A DNA stretch of 10,769 nucleotides, from NCBI GenBank assembly GCA_900772035.1, contig CAAGQE010000071.1:1-10769 (forward strand), given 5' to 3'. The position numbers and the translations under genes were made by a program. Below the pieces are notes generated by a model. The model did not search any database and was not told the origin of the DNA. It saw only the letters and a list, made by a program, of their open reading frames with translations. This stretch comes from Candidatus Gastranaerophilales bacterium (lineage in GTDB: Bacteria; Cyanobacteriota; Vampirovibrionia; Gastranaerophilales; Gastranaerophilaceae). This document shows, piece by piece, positions 1 to 8,591 of the stretch (positions within the stretch are counted from its first letter, which is position 1; each line of letters starts with the position of its first letter).

Positions 1-294
1 ATTCCGACAGAGCCTGTCTTTGAAAACGACAAGGTTATTGCTTTCAACGACCTTAGTCCTCAGGCGCCGGTACACATTCTCGTCATCCCCAAAAAACACG
101 TCGCTTCCGTTGCGGAAGTTGAAGATTTGGAAATGATGAAGGATTTGTTTGACGCAGTTCAAAAAATCGTGAAAGAAAAAAACATCACGGATTTCAGAAC
201 CGTAATTAATACGGGTGCGGAAGCAGGTCAATCGGTATTCCATTTGCATATCCACATACTTGCAGGCAGACCGCTTTTGTGGCCTCCGGGATAA
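1..294 (+). CDS. HIT-family nucleotide hydrolase (HinT-like), 3' end only
   Basis: The open frame entering from the left edge encodes 97 residues up to a TAA at 292-294. Near its C-terminus it carries the histidine-triad motif HLHIHIL (241-261), in which the middle His is the nucleophile that attacks the phosphate of nucleoside phosphoramidates and similar nucleotide conjugates. The visible N-terminus IPTEPVFENDKVIAFND and the ending RPLLWPPG are typical of bacterial HinT proteins of about 110-115 residues. Only some 12-16 residues, normally holding a CxxC-containing start, therefore lie outside the window. Such proteins are small soluble cytoplasmic homodimers. The next gene starts 12 bases downstream, so they are probably co-transcribed. 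The family call is firm, the physiological substrate is unknown, and the start cannot be seen. Confidence 0.93.
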   Translation: MPTEPVFENDKVIAFNDLSPQAPVHILVIPKKHVASVAEVEDLEMMKDLFDAVQKIVKEKNITDFRTVINTGAEAGQSVFHLHIHILAGRPLLWPPG

Positions 295-306
295 CGAGGT
301 ATCAAA

Positions 307-660
307 ATGGCGGAATATCTTCGTTGGTATGATAAAGATCCTGTTATAAAGGAATTTATGAGCGCTCTTGAACGGTTGGATCAAGAGACCGTTTCTTTGC
401 TTGCGCAAGATTTTATACAAATTATGATGGAAGATGCGGAAATCAACGCAGACGGCGCAGTTAAGTCGTTAATTCAAAACGTACCCCCCGGATACAACCG
501 CTGGTACGACAAAAACTATGACTTGCATTCGTGCTTGGAGGTATTGAAATCACTCACTCCCGACCATCAGAAAAAAGTTATAGAAAAATTCAGAGAAGCA
601 ATGTACCAACTCATCACGACTATGTATTACGGTGACGAAAATTATGAGCAAGAACAATAA
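307..660 (+). CDS. Unknown 117-aa protein with two RWYDK-headed repeats
   Basis: I do not recognise a named family. The start is ATG with GAGGT at 296-300, six bases upstream, and the gene follows the HIT gene closely. The protein appears to be an internal duplication. Residues 6-40 begin RWYDK and run into a predicted helical stretch, and residues 65-99 begin RWYDK again with the same spacing (offset 59), with matching Leu at 21/80 and 24/83, Phe at 36/95 and Met at 40/99. The two copies are joined by an acidic segment and a VPPGYN turn. There is no signal peptide or membrane segment, so it is probably a small soluble helical protein. Its 3' end overlaps the start of the SDR gene by 17 bases (taking the ATG at 644), suggesting translational coupling. 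Function is unknown. Confidence 0.85.
   Translation: MAEYLRWYDKDPVIKEFMSALERLDQETVSLLAQDFIQIMMEDAEINADGAVKSLIQNVPPGYNRWYDKNYDLHSCLEVLKSLTPDHQKKVIEKFREAMYQLITTMYYGDENYEQEQ
631..635 (+). promoter_or_regulatory. Ribosome-binding site deciding the SDR start
   Basis: GGTGA lies eight bases before the ATG at 644. The alternative in-frame GTG at 632 falls inside this motif and has no comparable leader of its own, so ATG 644 is preferred. Confidence 0.5.
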
Positions 661-1369
661 CGTCCTGATTACAGGCGCATCTAAAGGTATCGGGCTTGTT
701 ATAGCCGAACATTTTGCATCCAAAGACTTTAACGTTTTTGTAACCGCAAGAAGCGAAAAAGCGCTTGAAAAACTTGCAAAAATTCCGAACATAAAAGGGT
801 TTTATCCTTGTGATTTGACACAAGATTGCATGTTCCTCTATCAGGAAGCCAAAAAAGCCCTCGGAAACATTGACATTTTGATTAACAACGCAGGCGGATA
901 CGTTTGTGCGGAAATCGAAAAAACTACGGATGAGGACATCAAAAACCTCGTTTCCTTAAACCTCGTTGCACCGTACAAACTCGCAAAACTCGTAGTTCCC
1001 GATATGAAAAAACAAAATTTCGGCAGAATTATCAATATCGGGTCAATTTCAGGGGTAGTCGGAGAAGCCTACGCAACCCTCTATTCAATGACGAAATCGG
1101 GCTTTATCGGTTTTTCAAAGGCCTTAGCGCTTGAAGTTGCACAATACGGCATAACCGTCAACACAATTCACCCCGGTTGGGTCGACACATCGCTTATTCA
1201 CGGGGAAAATATGACTTTTGAAGAACAGGAATTAATGGAAACAATTCCCCAAAGAAGATACATCGAACCATCTGAAATCGCAGAACTTGCAGAATATTTG
1301 GCAAGCCCTGCCGCAAAAGGTTTAACGGGACAATCCATAAATCTTTGCGCAGGAATTTCTATGGGTTAA
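644..1369 (+). CDS. Short-chain dehydrogenase/reductase, FabG-like
   Basis: A classical SDR of 241 residues from ATG 644 (245 if the GTG at 632 is used). It has the Rossmann dinucleotide motif TGASKGIG at residues 10-17, NNAG at 81-84, and the catalytic Ser in NIGSISG (about 134) with YSMTK supplying Tyr 147 and Lys 151. The later HPGWVDT segment is typical of the family. It is expected to be a cytoplasmic NAD(P)H-dependent oxidoreductase. Length and motif spacing match 3-oxoacyl-ACP reductase (FabG), but no other fatty-acid genes are present and SDR specificity cannot be read from the motifs, so an exact substrate is not assigned. It overlaps the upstream unknown gene and appears to end that transcription unit. 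No hairpin terminator is visible before the next promoter. Confidence 0.93.
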   Translation: MSKNNNVLITGASKGIGLVIAEHFASKDFNVFVTARSEKALEKLAKIPNIKGFYPCDLTQDCMFLYQEAKKALGNIDILINNAGGYVCAEIEKTTDEDIKNLVSLNLVAPYKLAKLVVPDMKKQNFGRIINIGSISGVVGEAYATLYSMTKSGFIGFSKALALEVAQYGITVNTIHPGWVDTSLIHGENMTFEEQELMETIPQRRYIEPSEIAELAEYLASPAAKGLTGQSINLCAGISMG

Positions 1370-1383
1370 ACCAAAAGTCTTTA

Positions 1384-1392
1384 TGCTATAAT
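1384..1392 (+). promoter_or_regulatory. Extended -10 promoter for manC
   Basis: TGCTATAAT is a perfect TATAAT at 1387-1392 preceded by an extended-10 TG at 1384-1385. No good -35 hexamer is visible 17 bases upstream, where the SDR stop codon lies, which fits an extended-10 promoter. The predicted transcription start is near 1399, giving a leader of about 20 bases. Confidence 0.6.
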
Positions 1393-1408
1393 CGTTTTAA
1401 AAAATAAT

Positions 1409-1413
1409 GGAGA
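1409..1413 (+). promoter_or_regulatory. Ribosome-binding site deciding the manC start
   Basis: GGAGA lies five bases before the ATG at 1419. The earlier in-frame ATG at 1407 overlaps this motif and has only A/T-rich sequence before it, so 1419 is the better start. The resulting protein also begins directly at the conserved IILAGGSGSRLWP strand. Confidence 0.65.
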
Positions 1414-1418
1414 ATAAA

Positions 1419-2810
1419 ATGTACGGAATTATATTAGCAGGCGGTTCAGGAAGCAGATTATGGCCTTTAAGCCGCGAATTGTATCCTAAACAACTTTTGA
1501 AATTAGACGGCGATTTAAGCCTCTTGCAAAGCACTTTCAAGAGACTTTTGAGTTTTATGAAAGCCGAAGATATTATCTCTATCACAAACATCAAACACGC
1601 TAACGACGTGAAGTTCCAACTCGGTCAAATCGACAAAAACTCGGTAGTTTTGGCAGAACCTATGGCAAAAAACACAGCGCCCGCCATTGCTTGCACATTA
1701 GAGTTTTTAAAACAAACAAAAAACGAAAATGAAATCGTTATTATCGTTCCGTCTGACCATTTAATCAGAGATATCAAAGCCTTTGAACAAACCGTAAAAG
1801 AAGGACTTGAAGCAGCCGAAAACGGTAAAATCGTAACCTTCGGCATCCAGCCCACCTACCCCGAAACAGGTTACGGTTACATCAAAACAAACGGCGAAGA
1901 ATACGGCATTCACAAGGTTGAAAGATTCGTCGAAAAGCCTGATTTAGAAAAGGCGCAACAGTACATTTTGGAAGGAAATTACTTCTGGAACGGCGGTATT
2001 TTTATGGCAAAAGTTTCGACTTTGCTTGAAGAATTTGCAAAACATTCACCTGAAATTTACGAAAATCTCAAAGATTTGAATTTCAAAGAAGAAAACACAA
2101 TCAAATACGGCATTTACGAAAATATGCCCTCTGTATCGGTTGACTACGCGATTATGGAAAAATCGGACAAAATCGCTCTTTGCAAACTTCAATCCGATTG
2201 GAGCGATTTAGGTTCTTGGCAATCACTTTACGACACAAGCAAAAAGGATGAAAACGGTAATGTTTTCGACGGAAACATCATCTCCGACAACGTCAAAGAT
2301 TCTTTGATTTACAGCGATAAAAAAGTCGTCGCCGCTATCGGACTTAAAAATCTCATCCTCGTAAACACCGAAGATGCCATACTCGCTTGCGATAAGAATA
2401 ATTCTCAAGCCGTTAAAAAAGTTTTTGACATTTTGAAGAAAAACGAAAACGACACCTCGCACCTCGTTCACAAAACAGTTTTCCGTCCTTGGGGCTGGTA
2501 CACCTGTTTGGCAGACGGCGAAGGCTATTTGACCAAAGTCATTTGTGTTTCTCCGAAGCAAAAACTCTCCATCCAGTCACACAACCACCGCTCTGAACAT
2601 TGGGTGGTTTTGGAAGGTAAAGCGAAAGTGGTCTTAAACGGCACGGATAACTACTTAGAGGCAGGTCAAAGTATAGACATTCCTTTGCAAGCAAAACACT
2701 CTTTGCAAAATCCTTACGATGAAGAATTGAAGATTATAGAAGTTCAAAAAGGCGACTATATCTCGGAAGACGACATCATCAGATACGAAGATGCTTATGG
2801 CAGAGTGTAA
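1419..2810 (+). CDS. manC: Mannose-1-phosphate guanylyltransferase / mannose-6-phosphate isomerase
   Basis: The 463-residue protein has the two-domain layout of ManC/type II PMI enzymes, which are usually about 460-480 residues. The N-terminal nucleotidyltransferase domain opens with the pyrophosphorylase loop GGSGSRLWP (residues 8-16) followed by YPKQ, and contains PSDHLI, FVEKPD and the VDYAIMEK segment. The C-terminal cupin domain contains QSHNHRSEHW (386-395) and IPLQAKHSLQNP, the metal-binding isomerase signature. It should convert mannose-1-phosphate and GTP to GDP-mannose, and the cupin domain is expected to interconvert fructose-6-phosphate and mannose-6-phosphate. The product feeds mannose- or GDP-mannose-derived sugars of surface polysaccharide. 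The gene stands alone with its own promoter and is convergent with groL. The family is certain; whether both activities are retained is inferred from intact motifs. Confidence 0.95.
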   Translation: MYGIILAGGSGSRLWPLSRELYPKQLLKLDGDLSLLQSTFKRLLSFMKAEDIISITNIKHANDVKFQLGQIDKNSVVLAEPMAKNTAPAIACTLEFLKQTKNENEIVIIVPSDHLIRDIKAFEQTVKEGLEAAENGKIVTFGIQPTYPETGYGYIKTNGEEYGIHKVERFVEKPDLEKAQQYILEGNYFWNGGIFMAKVSTLLEEFAKHSPEIYENLKDLNFKEENTIKYGIYENMPSVSVDYAIMEKSDKIALCKLQSDWSDLGSWQSLYDTSKKDENGNVFDGNIISDNVKDSLIYSDKKVVAAIGLKNLILVNTEDAILACDKNNSQAVKKVFDILKKNENDTSHLVHKTVFRPWGWYTCLADGEGYLTKVICVSPKQKLSIQSHNHRSEHWVVLEGKAKVVLNGTDNYLEAGQSIDIPLQAKHSLQNPYDEELKIIEVQKGDYISEDDIIRYEDAYGRV

Positions 2811-2838
2811 AGTATACCTAACATTTTTAAAGACAAAC

Positions 2839-2871
2839 AAAAAGAGAGGATTTTGAAATCCTCTCTTTTTT
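2839..2871. terminator. Bidirectional intrinsic terminator between manC and groL
   Basis: A perfect 15-base inverted repeat (2839-2853 and 2856-2870) has a GAGAGG/CCTCTC core. It is flanked by A's on the left and six T's on the right, so it gives a hairpin plus U-tract on either strand. It lies 28 bases past the manC stop and 23 bases past the groL stop, which fits shared use by the two convergent genes. The two-base gap means the inner A-T pairs probably open to form the loop. Confidence 0.9.
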
Positions 2872-2893
2872 GCACTTTGGTTAAAGCGAATGA

Positions 2894-4564
<1,671 letters not shown>

Positions 4565-4584
4565 TTAAATATTTTTCAAAATTA

Positions 4585-4872
4585 TTATTCAAGAATACCC
4601 AAAACATCTCTTGCTGAGAGAATTTTGTACATTACGTTGTCAACTTTAATGTCTGTTCCTGCGTATTTAGCGTACAAAACGATTTCGCCAACTTTGATTT
4701 CCATAGGTTCTTTTTCACCGTTGTCTAAAGTTCTGCCTGAACCTACCGCAACAACTTTACCTTTTTGCGGTTTTTCTTTTGCGCTGTCGGGAATAAAGAT
4801 ACCGCCTGATGTTTGTTCTTCGTCATCTATAATTTCAATAACCAATTTATCTGCCAAAGGTCTGATACTCAT
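4585..4872 (-). CDS. groS: Co-chaperonin GroES (Hsp10)
   Basis: A 95-residue GroES, the usual family length. It begins SIRPLADKLVIE, contains the flexible mobile loop (about residues 17-33, with GGIFIPDSAKEKPQKG) that docks on GroEL, a dome-region segment with SGRTLDNGEKEP, and the ending YAKYAGTDIKVDN then VMYKILSARDVLGIL. The GroEL-contact tripeptide is IFI in place of the IVL of E. coli, a conservative hydrophobic change. Seven subunits cap the GroEL ring in the cytoplasm. A strong GGAGGA leader is placed eight bases upstream of the ATG. It is the first gene of the operon, followed by groL after 35 bases, and is divergent from the unknown gene at 5058. Confidence 0.97.
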   Translation of the reverse strand: MSIRPLADKLVIEIIDDEEQTSGGIFIPDSAKEKPQKGKVVAVGSGRTLDNGEKEPMEIKVGEIVLYAKYAGTDIKVDNVMYKILSARDVLGILE

Positions 4873-4915
4873 TTAGATTTTCCTCCATAATTCTGTTTAA
4901 CTTCACTTCTTCTTT

Positions 4916-4924
4916 ATAATATAC
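4916..4924 (-). promoter_or_regulatory. Possible -10 region of the groSL promoter
   Basis: On the minus strand the stretch GTATATTAT offers overlapping -10-like hexamers (TATATT, TATTAT) about 45-50 bases before the groS start. No matching -35 is convincing, so the placement is weak. The whole divergent gap (4873-5057) was checked for the CIRCE inverted repeat (TTAGCACTC/GAGTGCTAA), and none is present. Confidence 0.3.
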
Positions 4925-4998
4925 TTTTGTCGAATTATTATTATTTTTAACAAAAAATTAATTATTTCAACTCACCCGATTGATTAAAATGTCAAAAC

Positions 4999-5027
4999 TT
5001 GAAAAATAAACATTTTTTATTTATAAT
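4999..5027 (+). promoter_or_regulatory. Sigma70-type promoter for the 190-aa unknown gene
   Basis: TTGAAA (4999-5004) and a perfect TATAAT (5022-5027) are separated by exactly 17 bases. The predicted start is near 5034, about 25 bases before the ATG at 5058. This is the closest match to consensus in the window and suggests strong constitutive expression unless a regulator intervenes. Confidence 0.8.
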
Positions 5028-5057
5028 TTTTTCACGTTAAAGAAAGAGGGTTACGCT

Positions 5058-5630
5058 ATGTCTGCAAACCAAATGCCCGAAAATATGGGAAAAAAAATAG
5101 TTGAAGCCTTGAAAAAACAGGCTTTATTTGAAGAAGATGATGATATTATCACTCAAGATGAAGTTATAGAAGAAGAACCGACAGTATCGGAAATCAAAGA
5201 AGAGCCGGAAGTTTCCGTTCCCGTTGAACAACCTGTTTACACGCAACACGAAACTCCGATGCAATTTTCAATCCCGACACCGAGCCAAGAACCTTCATTC
5301 AGCAATGTTTTGGACTCGGAACTCCCTGCGAATGTTGCAGTTTTAAAAAACCTTATATTGCAACTTCCCGCAGGCGTTTCAAAACAAGTCGGCGCACAAA
5401 TCATCAGACAAACAATTGAAGCACTCGGTATTTCAATGAACAGCGTTCTTCAAGAAGCACAAGACGTTCAAGACGGATTGAACAAATCAATCGCTGATTG
5501 CTCTTTGAAAATTCAGGAATACAAAAACCAAATCCTGCAACTTGAAGCAACTGCAAAAGATTGTCAAAGACAAATGACTCAACTCAATGATTTGATTAGT
5601 CTTTTTATTTTGACAGACAAAAAAAGATAA
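5058..5630 (+). CDS. Unknown 190-aa protein: acidic linker plus C-terminal coiled coil
   Basis: I cannot name a family. The ATG is preceded by AGAGGG seven bases upstream. The protein has a short basic/helical start (residues 8-23), a strongly acidic and then Pro/Thr/Ser/Gln-rich disordered segment (about 25-85), and a compact helical region with LPAGVSKQVGAQIIRQ (103-118). A long predicted coiled coil follows (about 126-178, heptad-like Leu/Ile with many Gln and Lys) and a basic end, DKKR. There is no signal peptide or membrane helix. The layout resembles cytoplasmic scaffold or cell-division-type coiled-coil proteins, but that is only analogy. The gene is monocistronic, with a near-consensus promoter and a strong terminator, so it is probably well expressed. 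It is divergent from groSL. Confidence 0.88.
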   Translation: MSANQMPENMGKKIVEALKKQALFEEDDDIITQDEVIEEEPTVSEIKEEPEVSVPVEQPVYTQHETPMQFSIPTPSQEPSFSNVLDSELPANVAVLKNLILQLPAGVSKQVGAQIIRQTIEALGISMNSVLQEAQDVQDGLNKSIADCSLKIQEYKNQILQLEATAKDCQRQMTQLNDLISLFILTDKKR

Positions 5631-5648
5631 GAAAAATACAAAATATTT

Positions 5649-5676
5649 AAAAGGCGGGGCAAAATCCCGCCTTTTT
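5649..5676 (+). terminator. Intrinsic terminator after the 190-aa unknown gene
   Basis: Arms AAAAGGCGGG (5649-5658) and CCCGCCTTTT (5666-5675) enclose a seven-base loop and end in a T-run. The GC-rich stem begins 19 bases after the stop codon. It separates this gene from the two-component operon. Confidence 0.93.
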
Positions 5677-5701
5677 GTTTTTCAATAAAATTAATAATTT
5701 C

Positions 5702-5730
5702 TTGTACAAACTTTTATAATATGCGATAAT
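5702..5730 (+). promoter_or_regulatory. Probable promoter of the two-component operon
   Basis: TTGTAC (5702-5707) lies 17 bases from GATAAT (5725-5730), which has an extended-10 TG at 5722-5723. A perfect TATAAT also occurs at 5715-5720 but lacks a -35 at proper distance. Either could be used; both place the start shortly before the response-regulator leader. Confidence 0.45.
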
Positions 5731-5754
5731 AATACTTGAATTCAGGGATGTAAT

Positions 5755-6468
5755 ATGAACAAAAAACTTTTAGTAGTTGATGACGATACAGATATCAGAG
5801 AACTTTTGGAATTTGACCTTTCGCAAAGCGGCTACGACGTAGATACGGCAAAAGACGGTCTCGAAGGTTTGCAAAAAGCAATCTCCAACAATTACGACTT
5901 GGTTTTACTTGATGTTATGATGCCGAAAATGAACGGCTTTGACGTTTGCAAAAACATTCGCGTTTACAAACCGAATATACCTATTCTTTTACTTACCGCA
6001 AAAGGCACGATTACGGACAAAACTGACGGTTTCAACTCGGGCGCTGATGATTATATCGTAAAACCGTTTGATGTTCAGGAGGTCCTTCTGAGAGTAAGAG
6101 TTCTTTTGAGAAGAAATTCTTCTGCCGAAGAACCAAATAACAAAAAAGTTAAAGAAATCTTGAAAGTCGGCGATATTGAACTGTTTCCGGATTATTTGGA
6201 AGTCGACATCAAGGGCAAAAAGACAAAACTTACACCAACAGAATTTGAAATTTTATACTGCCTGATGCAGCATTTCGACACATCCGTAACCCTTGCCGTT
6301 CTTTTGAATGAAGTTTGGGGCTACGACAGCGACGAAGATGTCAGAATGCTCAGAGTACACGTCGGCGGCTTGCGTCAAAAAATCGAAGAAGATCCGAAGC
6401 ACCCGATATATCTTCAAACCGTAACAAATGTAGGTTATAAACTCACACCCTGTGTGGAAGAGGAATAG
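5755..6468 (+). CDS. OmpR/PhoB-family response regulator
   Basis: 237 residues in two domains. The receiver domain (about 1-120) has the acidic pocket Asp 9-11, the phospho-acceptor Asp 53 in LVLLDVMMP, Thr 81 and Lys 103 (YIVKPF), all intact. A linker rich in Ser, Glu and Asn leads to a C-terminal winged-helix DNA-binding domain (about 137-232) with LTPTEFEILYCL, EVWGYD, the recognition region RMLRVHVGGLRQKIEEDP and a terminal wing TVTNVGYKL. It should bind tandem DNA repeats as a dimer when phosphorylated. The leader is AGGGA, six bases before the ATG. Its stop codon overlaps the GTG start of the kinase by one base, so it is almost certainly the kinase's partner. The signal and targets are unknown, and a specific ortholog name cannot be given safely. 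Confidence 0.95.
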   Translation: MNKKLLVVDDDTDIRELLEFDLSQSGYDVDTAKDGLEGLQKAISNNYDLVLLDVMMPKMNGFDVCKNIRVYKPNIPILLLTAKGTITDKTDGFNSGADDYIVKPFDVQEVLLRVRVLLRRNSSAEEPNNKKVKEILKVGDIELFPDYLEVDIKGKKTKLTPTEFEILYCLMQHFDTSVTLAVLLNEVWGYDSDEDVRMLRVHVGGLRQKIEEDPKHPIYLQTVTNVGYKLTPCVEEE

Positions 6469-8162
6469 TGCGAAAAAAGATAAAAATTTTCAAACCGCAT
6501 AGGCTAAAAATCGTTGAACAAGTAATCATTGTTTCGTTTTTCTCGTTAATCATCCCGCTTATCGTAACGGGAATTATCGTAAACAACATTAACCGTCAGG
6601 CTCTCGCGAGAGAACTTACAAAGACGGCAACAATGCTTGTTCAATCGGTCGATAACAACATTTACAGAATTTTTGAAGCCGATGATGCAAAAATCAAAGA
6701 AATCGCAACCGCGGTAAAATATATGCCGACAAAATCAGTCAACAACTACCTTAATGACTACGTTAAGGGAACCGACGATTTTTCGGAATTGAAAATCATC
6801 ACGGTCAATCCTAAAAACAAACCCGCTTTTATTCAGGACAAACCGTTTTTGAACCACGAAAACGGTCTGATTATCGTAAATGAACCCATTGGAAACAACC
6901 GCTACCTTATCGGTACAATGGACAAAAATTTCTTACAAAAAAGTATTTTTAAGGGAATAAACGAGTCGATAAGGCAGATATATATACTTTCGGATACCGA
7001 TAAACCCATATTTTCATTGAATTACGACGAAAATGATTTTAACAAAATTAAATCAATTTTGCCGCACAACATGGAACCTGACGAGATGTACTCAATCGGC
7101 GGTCACAACCAACCGATTATTTGTATGAAAACAGCCAAAAACAACGTCACCATTATCGTTAACACGACCGAAAGAATCACGGAAGAAGTTATTTATACTT
7201 CCGCATGGAAAATCCTTGTTTCAATGCTCGTTTCAACGGTTTCCAGTATTCTTTTCATTATCCTTTACATCTCTTATTTGTACCTAAACATAAGGCAGTT
7301 GTTCAAAGGAATTATGGCGCTGACAAAAGGTAACTATTCCCGTAAAATCAGGCTTTTGAAGAATATCTTAACCCCCTATGAAGTCGTCTTTTTGGCAACG
7401 GAATTTAATAAAGCCGCAGATGAAATTAACCTCTCATACTCGAAACTCGCACAACAAAATAAAGAGTTGGAAAGACTTAACAACTTCCGCTCAAACCTCG
7501 TAGACACAGTCAGCCACGAGTTTAGAACCCCTTTGACAAGTATCAAAGGATACACTTCGAGACTCATGAGACACGATATTGTCATAGACAAAGAAACCCT
7601 CAACAAATCGCTCAAAATCATTAAGCAGCAAAGCGAAAGGCTTAGTCGAATGGTTGAAGATTTGTTAGTCATACCTGACATCGAGGGTGCAAAACTCAAT
7701 ATGACAATCGAACCCGTTAATCTTGCAGAAGCAATCGAGATGTCTTTAATATCGGTCAAAAACATTGAAAACAGGGAAGTTATAAACAATGTTACCGCGC
7801 AAAATATTTATATTCACGCAGACAAAGACCGCTTTGAACAGGTAATGATTAACCTTATCGAAAATGCCAATAAATACGGCACGGAAGACACCCCGCTGGT
7901 CATTGACGCTATTGACGTTAAGGGAAAAGTCACTATCATTATGAAAAATAATGCTGATTATATTGATAAGAAAACCGTTTCAAAATTGTTTGAAAAGTTT
8001 GTCAGAGTAGACGATAAAACAACAAGAACGACAAGAGGAACGGGCTTGGGCTTGTTCATTGTCAAGGGTTTATTGCAGGCAATGAACGGGAATATCTTTA
8101 TCAAATCAACTGAAAACAATGAATTTTACACGTATGTAGTATTGCCCTCGGAGGAAGTATAG
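6468..8162 (+). CDS. Membrane sensor histidine kinase with degenerate G1 box
   Basis: 564 residues from a GTG that overlaps the regulator's stop codon (TAGTG), with a GGAAGAGG leader just upstream. Two membrane helices (about 17-38 and 247-274) bracket an extracytoplasmic sensor of about 205 residues that I do not recognise. A HAMP-like linker and coiled coil (about 278-340) follow. The dimerization/phosphoacceptor motif is SHEFRTPLTS, with His 350 and the adjacent Glu and Thr used for phosphotransfer and phosphatase chemistry. The ATPase domain has the N box NLIENANKYG (462-471), F box LFEKF (507-511) and G2 box RGTGLGL (523-529). The G1 box is unusual: the expected DxGxG reads N-N-A-D-Y (494-498), lacking the adenine-binding Asp and both Gly residues. 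Kinase activity may be altered. It is partnered with the upstream response regulator. Confidence 0.94.
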   Translation: MRKKIKIFKPHRLKIVEQVIIVSFFSLIIPLIVTGIIVNNINRQALARELTKTATMLVQSVDNNIYRIFEADDAKIKEIATAVKYMPTKSVNNYLNDYVKGTDDFSELKIITVNPKNKPAFIQDKPFLNHENGLIIVNEPIGNNRYLIGTMDKNFLQKSIFKGINESIRQIYILSDTDKPIFSLNYDENDFNKIKSILPHNMEPDEMYSIGGHNQPIICMKTAKNNVTIIVNTTERITEEVIYTSAWKILVSMLVSTVSSILFIILYISYLYLNIRQLFKGIMALTKGNYSRKIRLLKNILTPYEVVFLATEFNKAADEINLSYSKLAQQNKELERLNNFRSNLVDTVSHEFRTPLTSIKGYTSRLMRHDIVIDKETLNKSLKIIKQQSERLSRMVEDLLVIPDIEGAKLNMTIEPVNLAEAIEMSLISVKNIENREVINNVTAQNIYIHADKDRFEQVMINLIENANKYGTEDTPLVIDAIDVKGKVTIIMKNNADYIDKKTVSKLFEKFVRVDDKTTRTTRGTGLGLFIVKGLLQAMNGNIFIKSTENNEFYTYVVLPSEEV

Positions 8163-8591
8163 ATGAAATTTATGCGAGAAGCGTTGAAAATCGCAAAACA
8201 ATCCGGCGAAGATTTGCCAATCGGTGCAGTAATTATGCGCGACGGAAAAGTCCTTGCTAAAGCACATAACAAAAAAGAAGCCAAAAATGACGTGACCGCA
8301 CACGCGGAAATGCTTGTCATACAGTCCGCTCAGAGGAAATTGAAAACTTCGATTTTGGATGATTGCGAAATATACATCACGCTTGAACCTTGCCCTATGT
8401 GCGCTTGGACGATTTTGAACGCAAGAATCCCCAAAGTGTACTTCGGAGCCTATGACACGGTTTACGGTTCATTAGGCACCGCAATAGATTTACGCGATTA
8501 TATGAAATCAAAAACCGACGTTGTCGGCGGAATTTTGGAAGAAGAATGCTCACAACTGCTCAAAGATTACTTCAAGGAAATCAGAAAATAA
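8163..8591 (+). CDS. tadA: tRNA-specific adenosine deaminase (TadA-like)
   Basis: A 142-residue zinc deaminase of the CMP/dCMP deaminase superfamily. The zinc and catalytic residues are intact: HAE (His 47, Glu 49) and PCPMC (Cys 77 and Cys 80). PIGAVI near the start and ARIPKVYFGAYDTVYGS after the cysteines fit TadA, which converts A34 to inosine in the tRNA-Arg(ACG) anticodon so that it reads CGU, CGC and CGA. It is a cytoplasmic homodimer. The ATG follows the kinase stop codon with no gap and has a GGAGGAA leader six bases upstream, so its translation is coupled to the kinase gene. A related guanine or cytosine deaminase cannot be wholly excluded, but length and motifs favour TadA. Confidence 0.9.
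   Translation: MKFMREALKIAKQSGEDLPIGAVIMRDGKVLAKAHNKKEAKNDVTAHAEMLVIQSAQRKLKTSILDDCEIYITLEPCPMCAWTILNARIPKVYFGAYDTVYGSLGTAIDLRDYMKSKTDVVGGILEEECSQLLKDYFKEIRK

Noticed and set aside
2223..2561. 112-codon minus-strand open frame within manC
   Set aside because: It lies wholly inside a conserved enzyme gene on the other strand and encodes nothing recognisable.
7376..7789. 137-codon minus-strand frame within the kinase gene
   Set aside because: It is antisense to the conserved phosphoacceptor domain and has no leader or motif.
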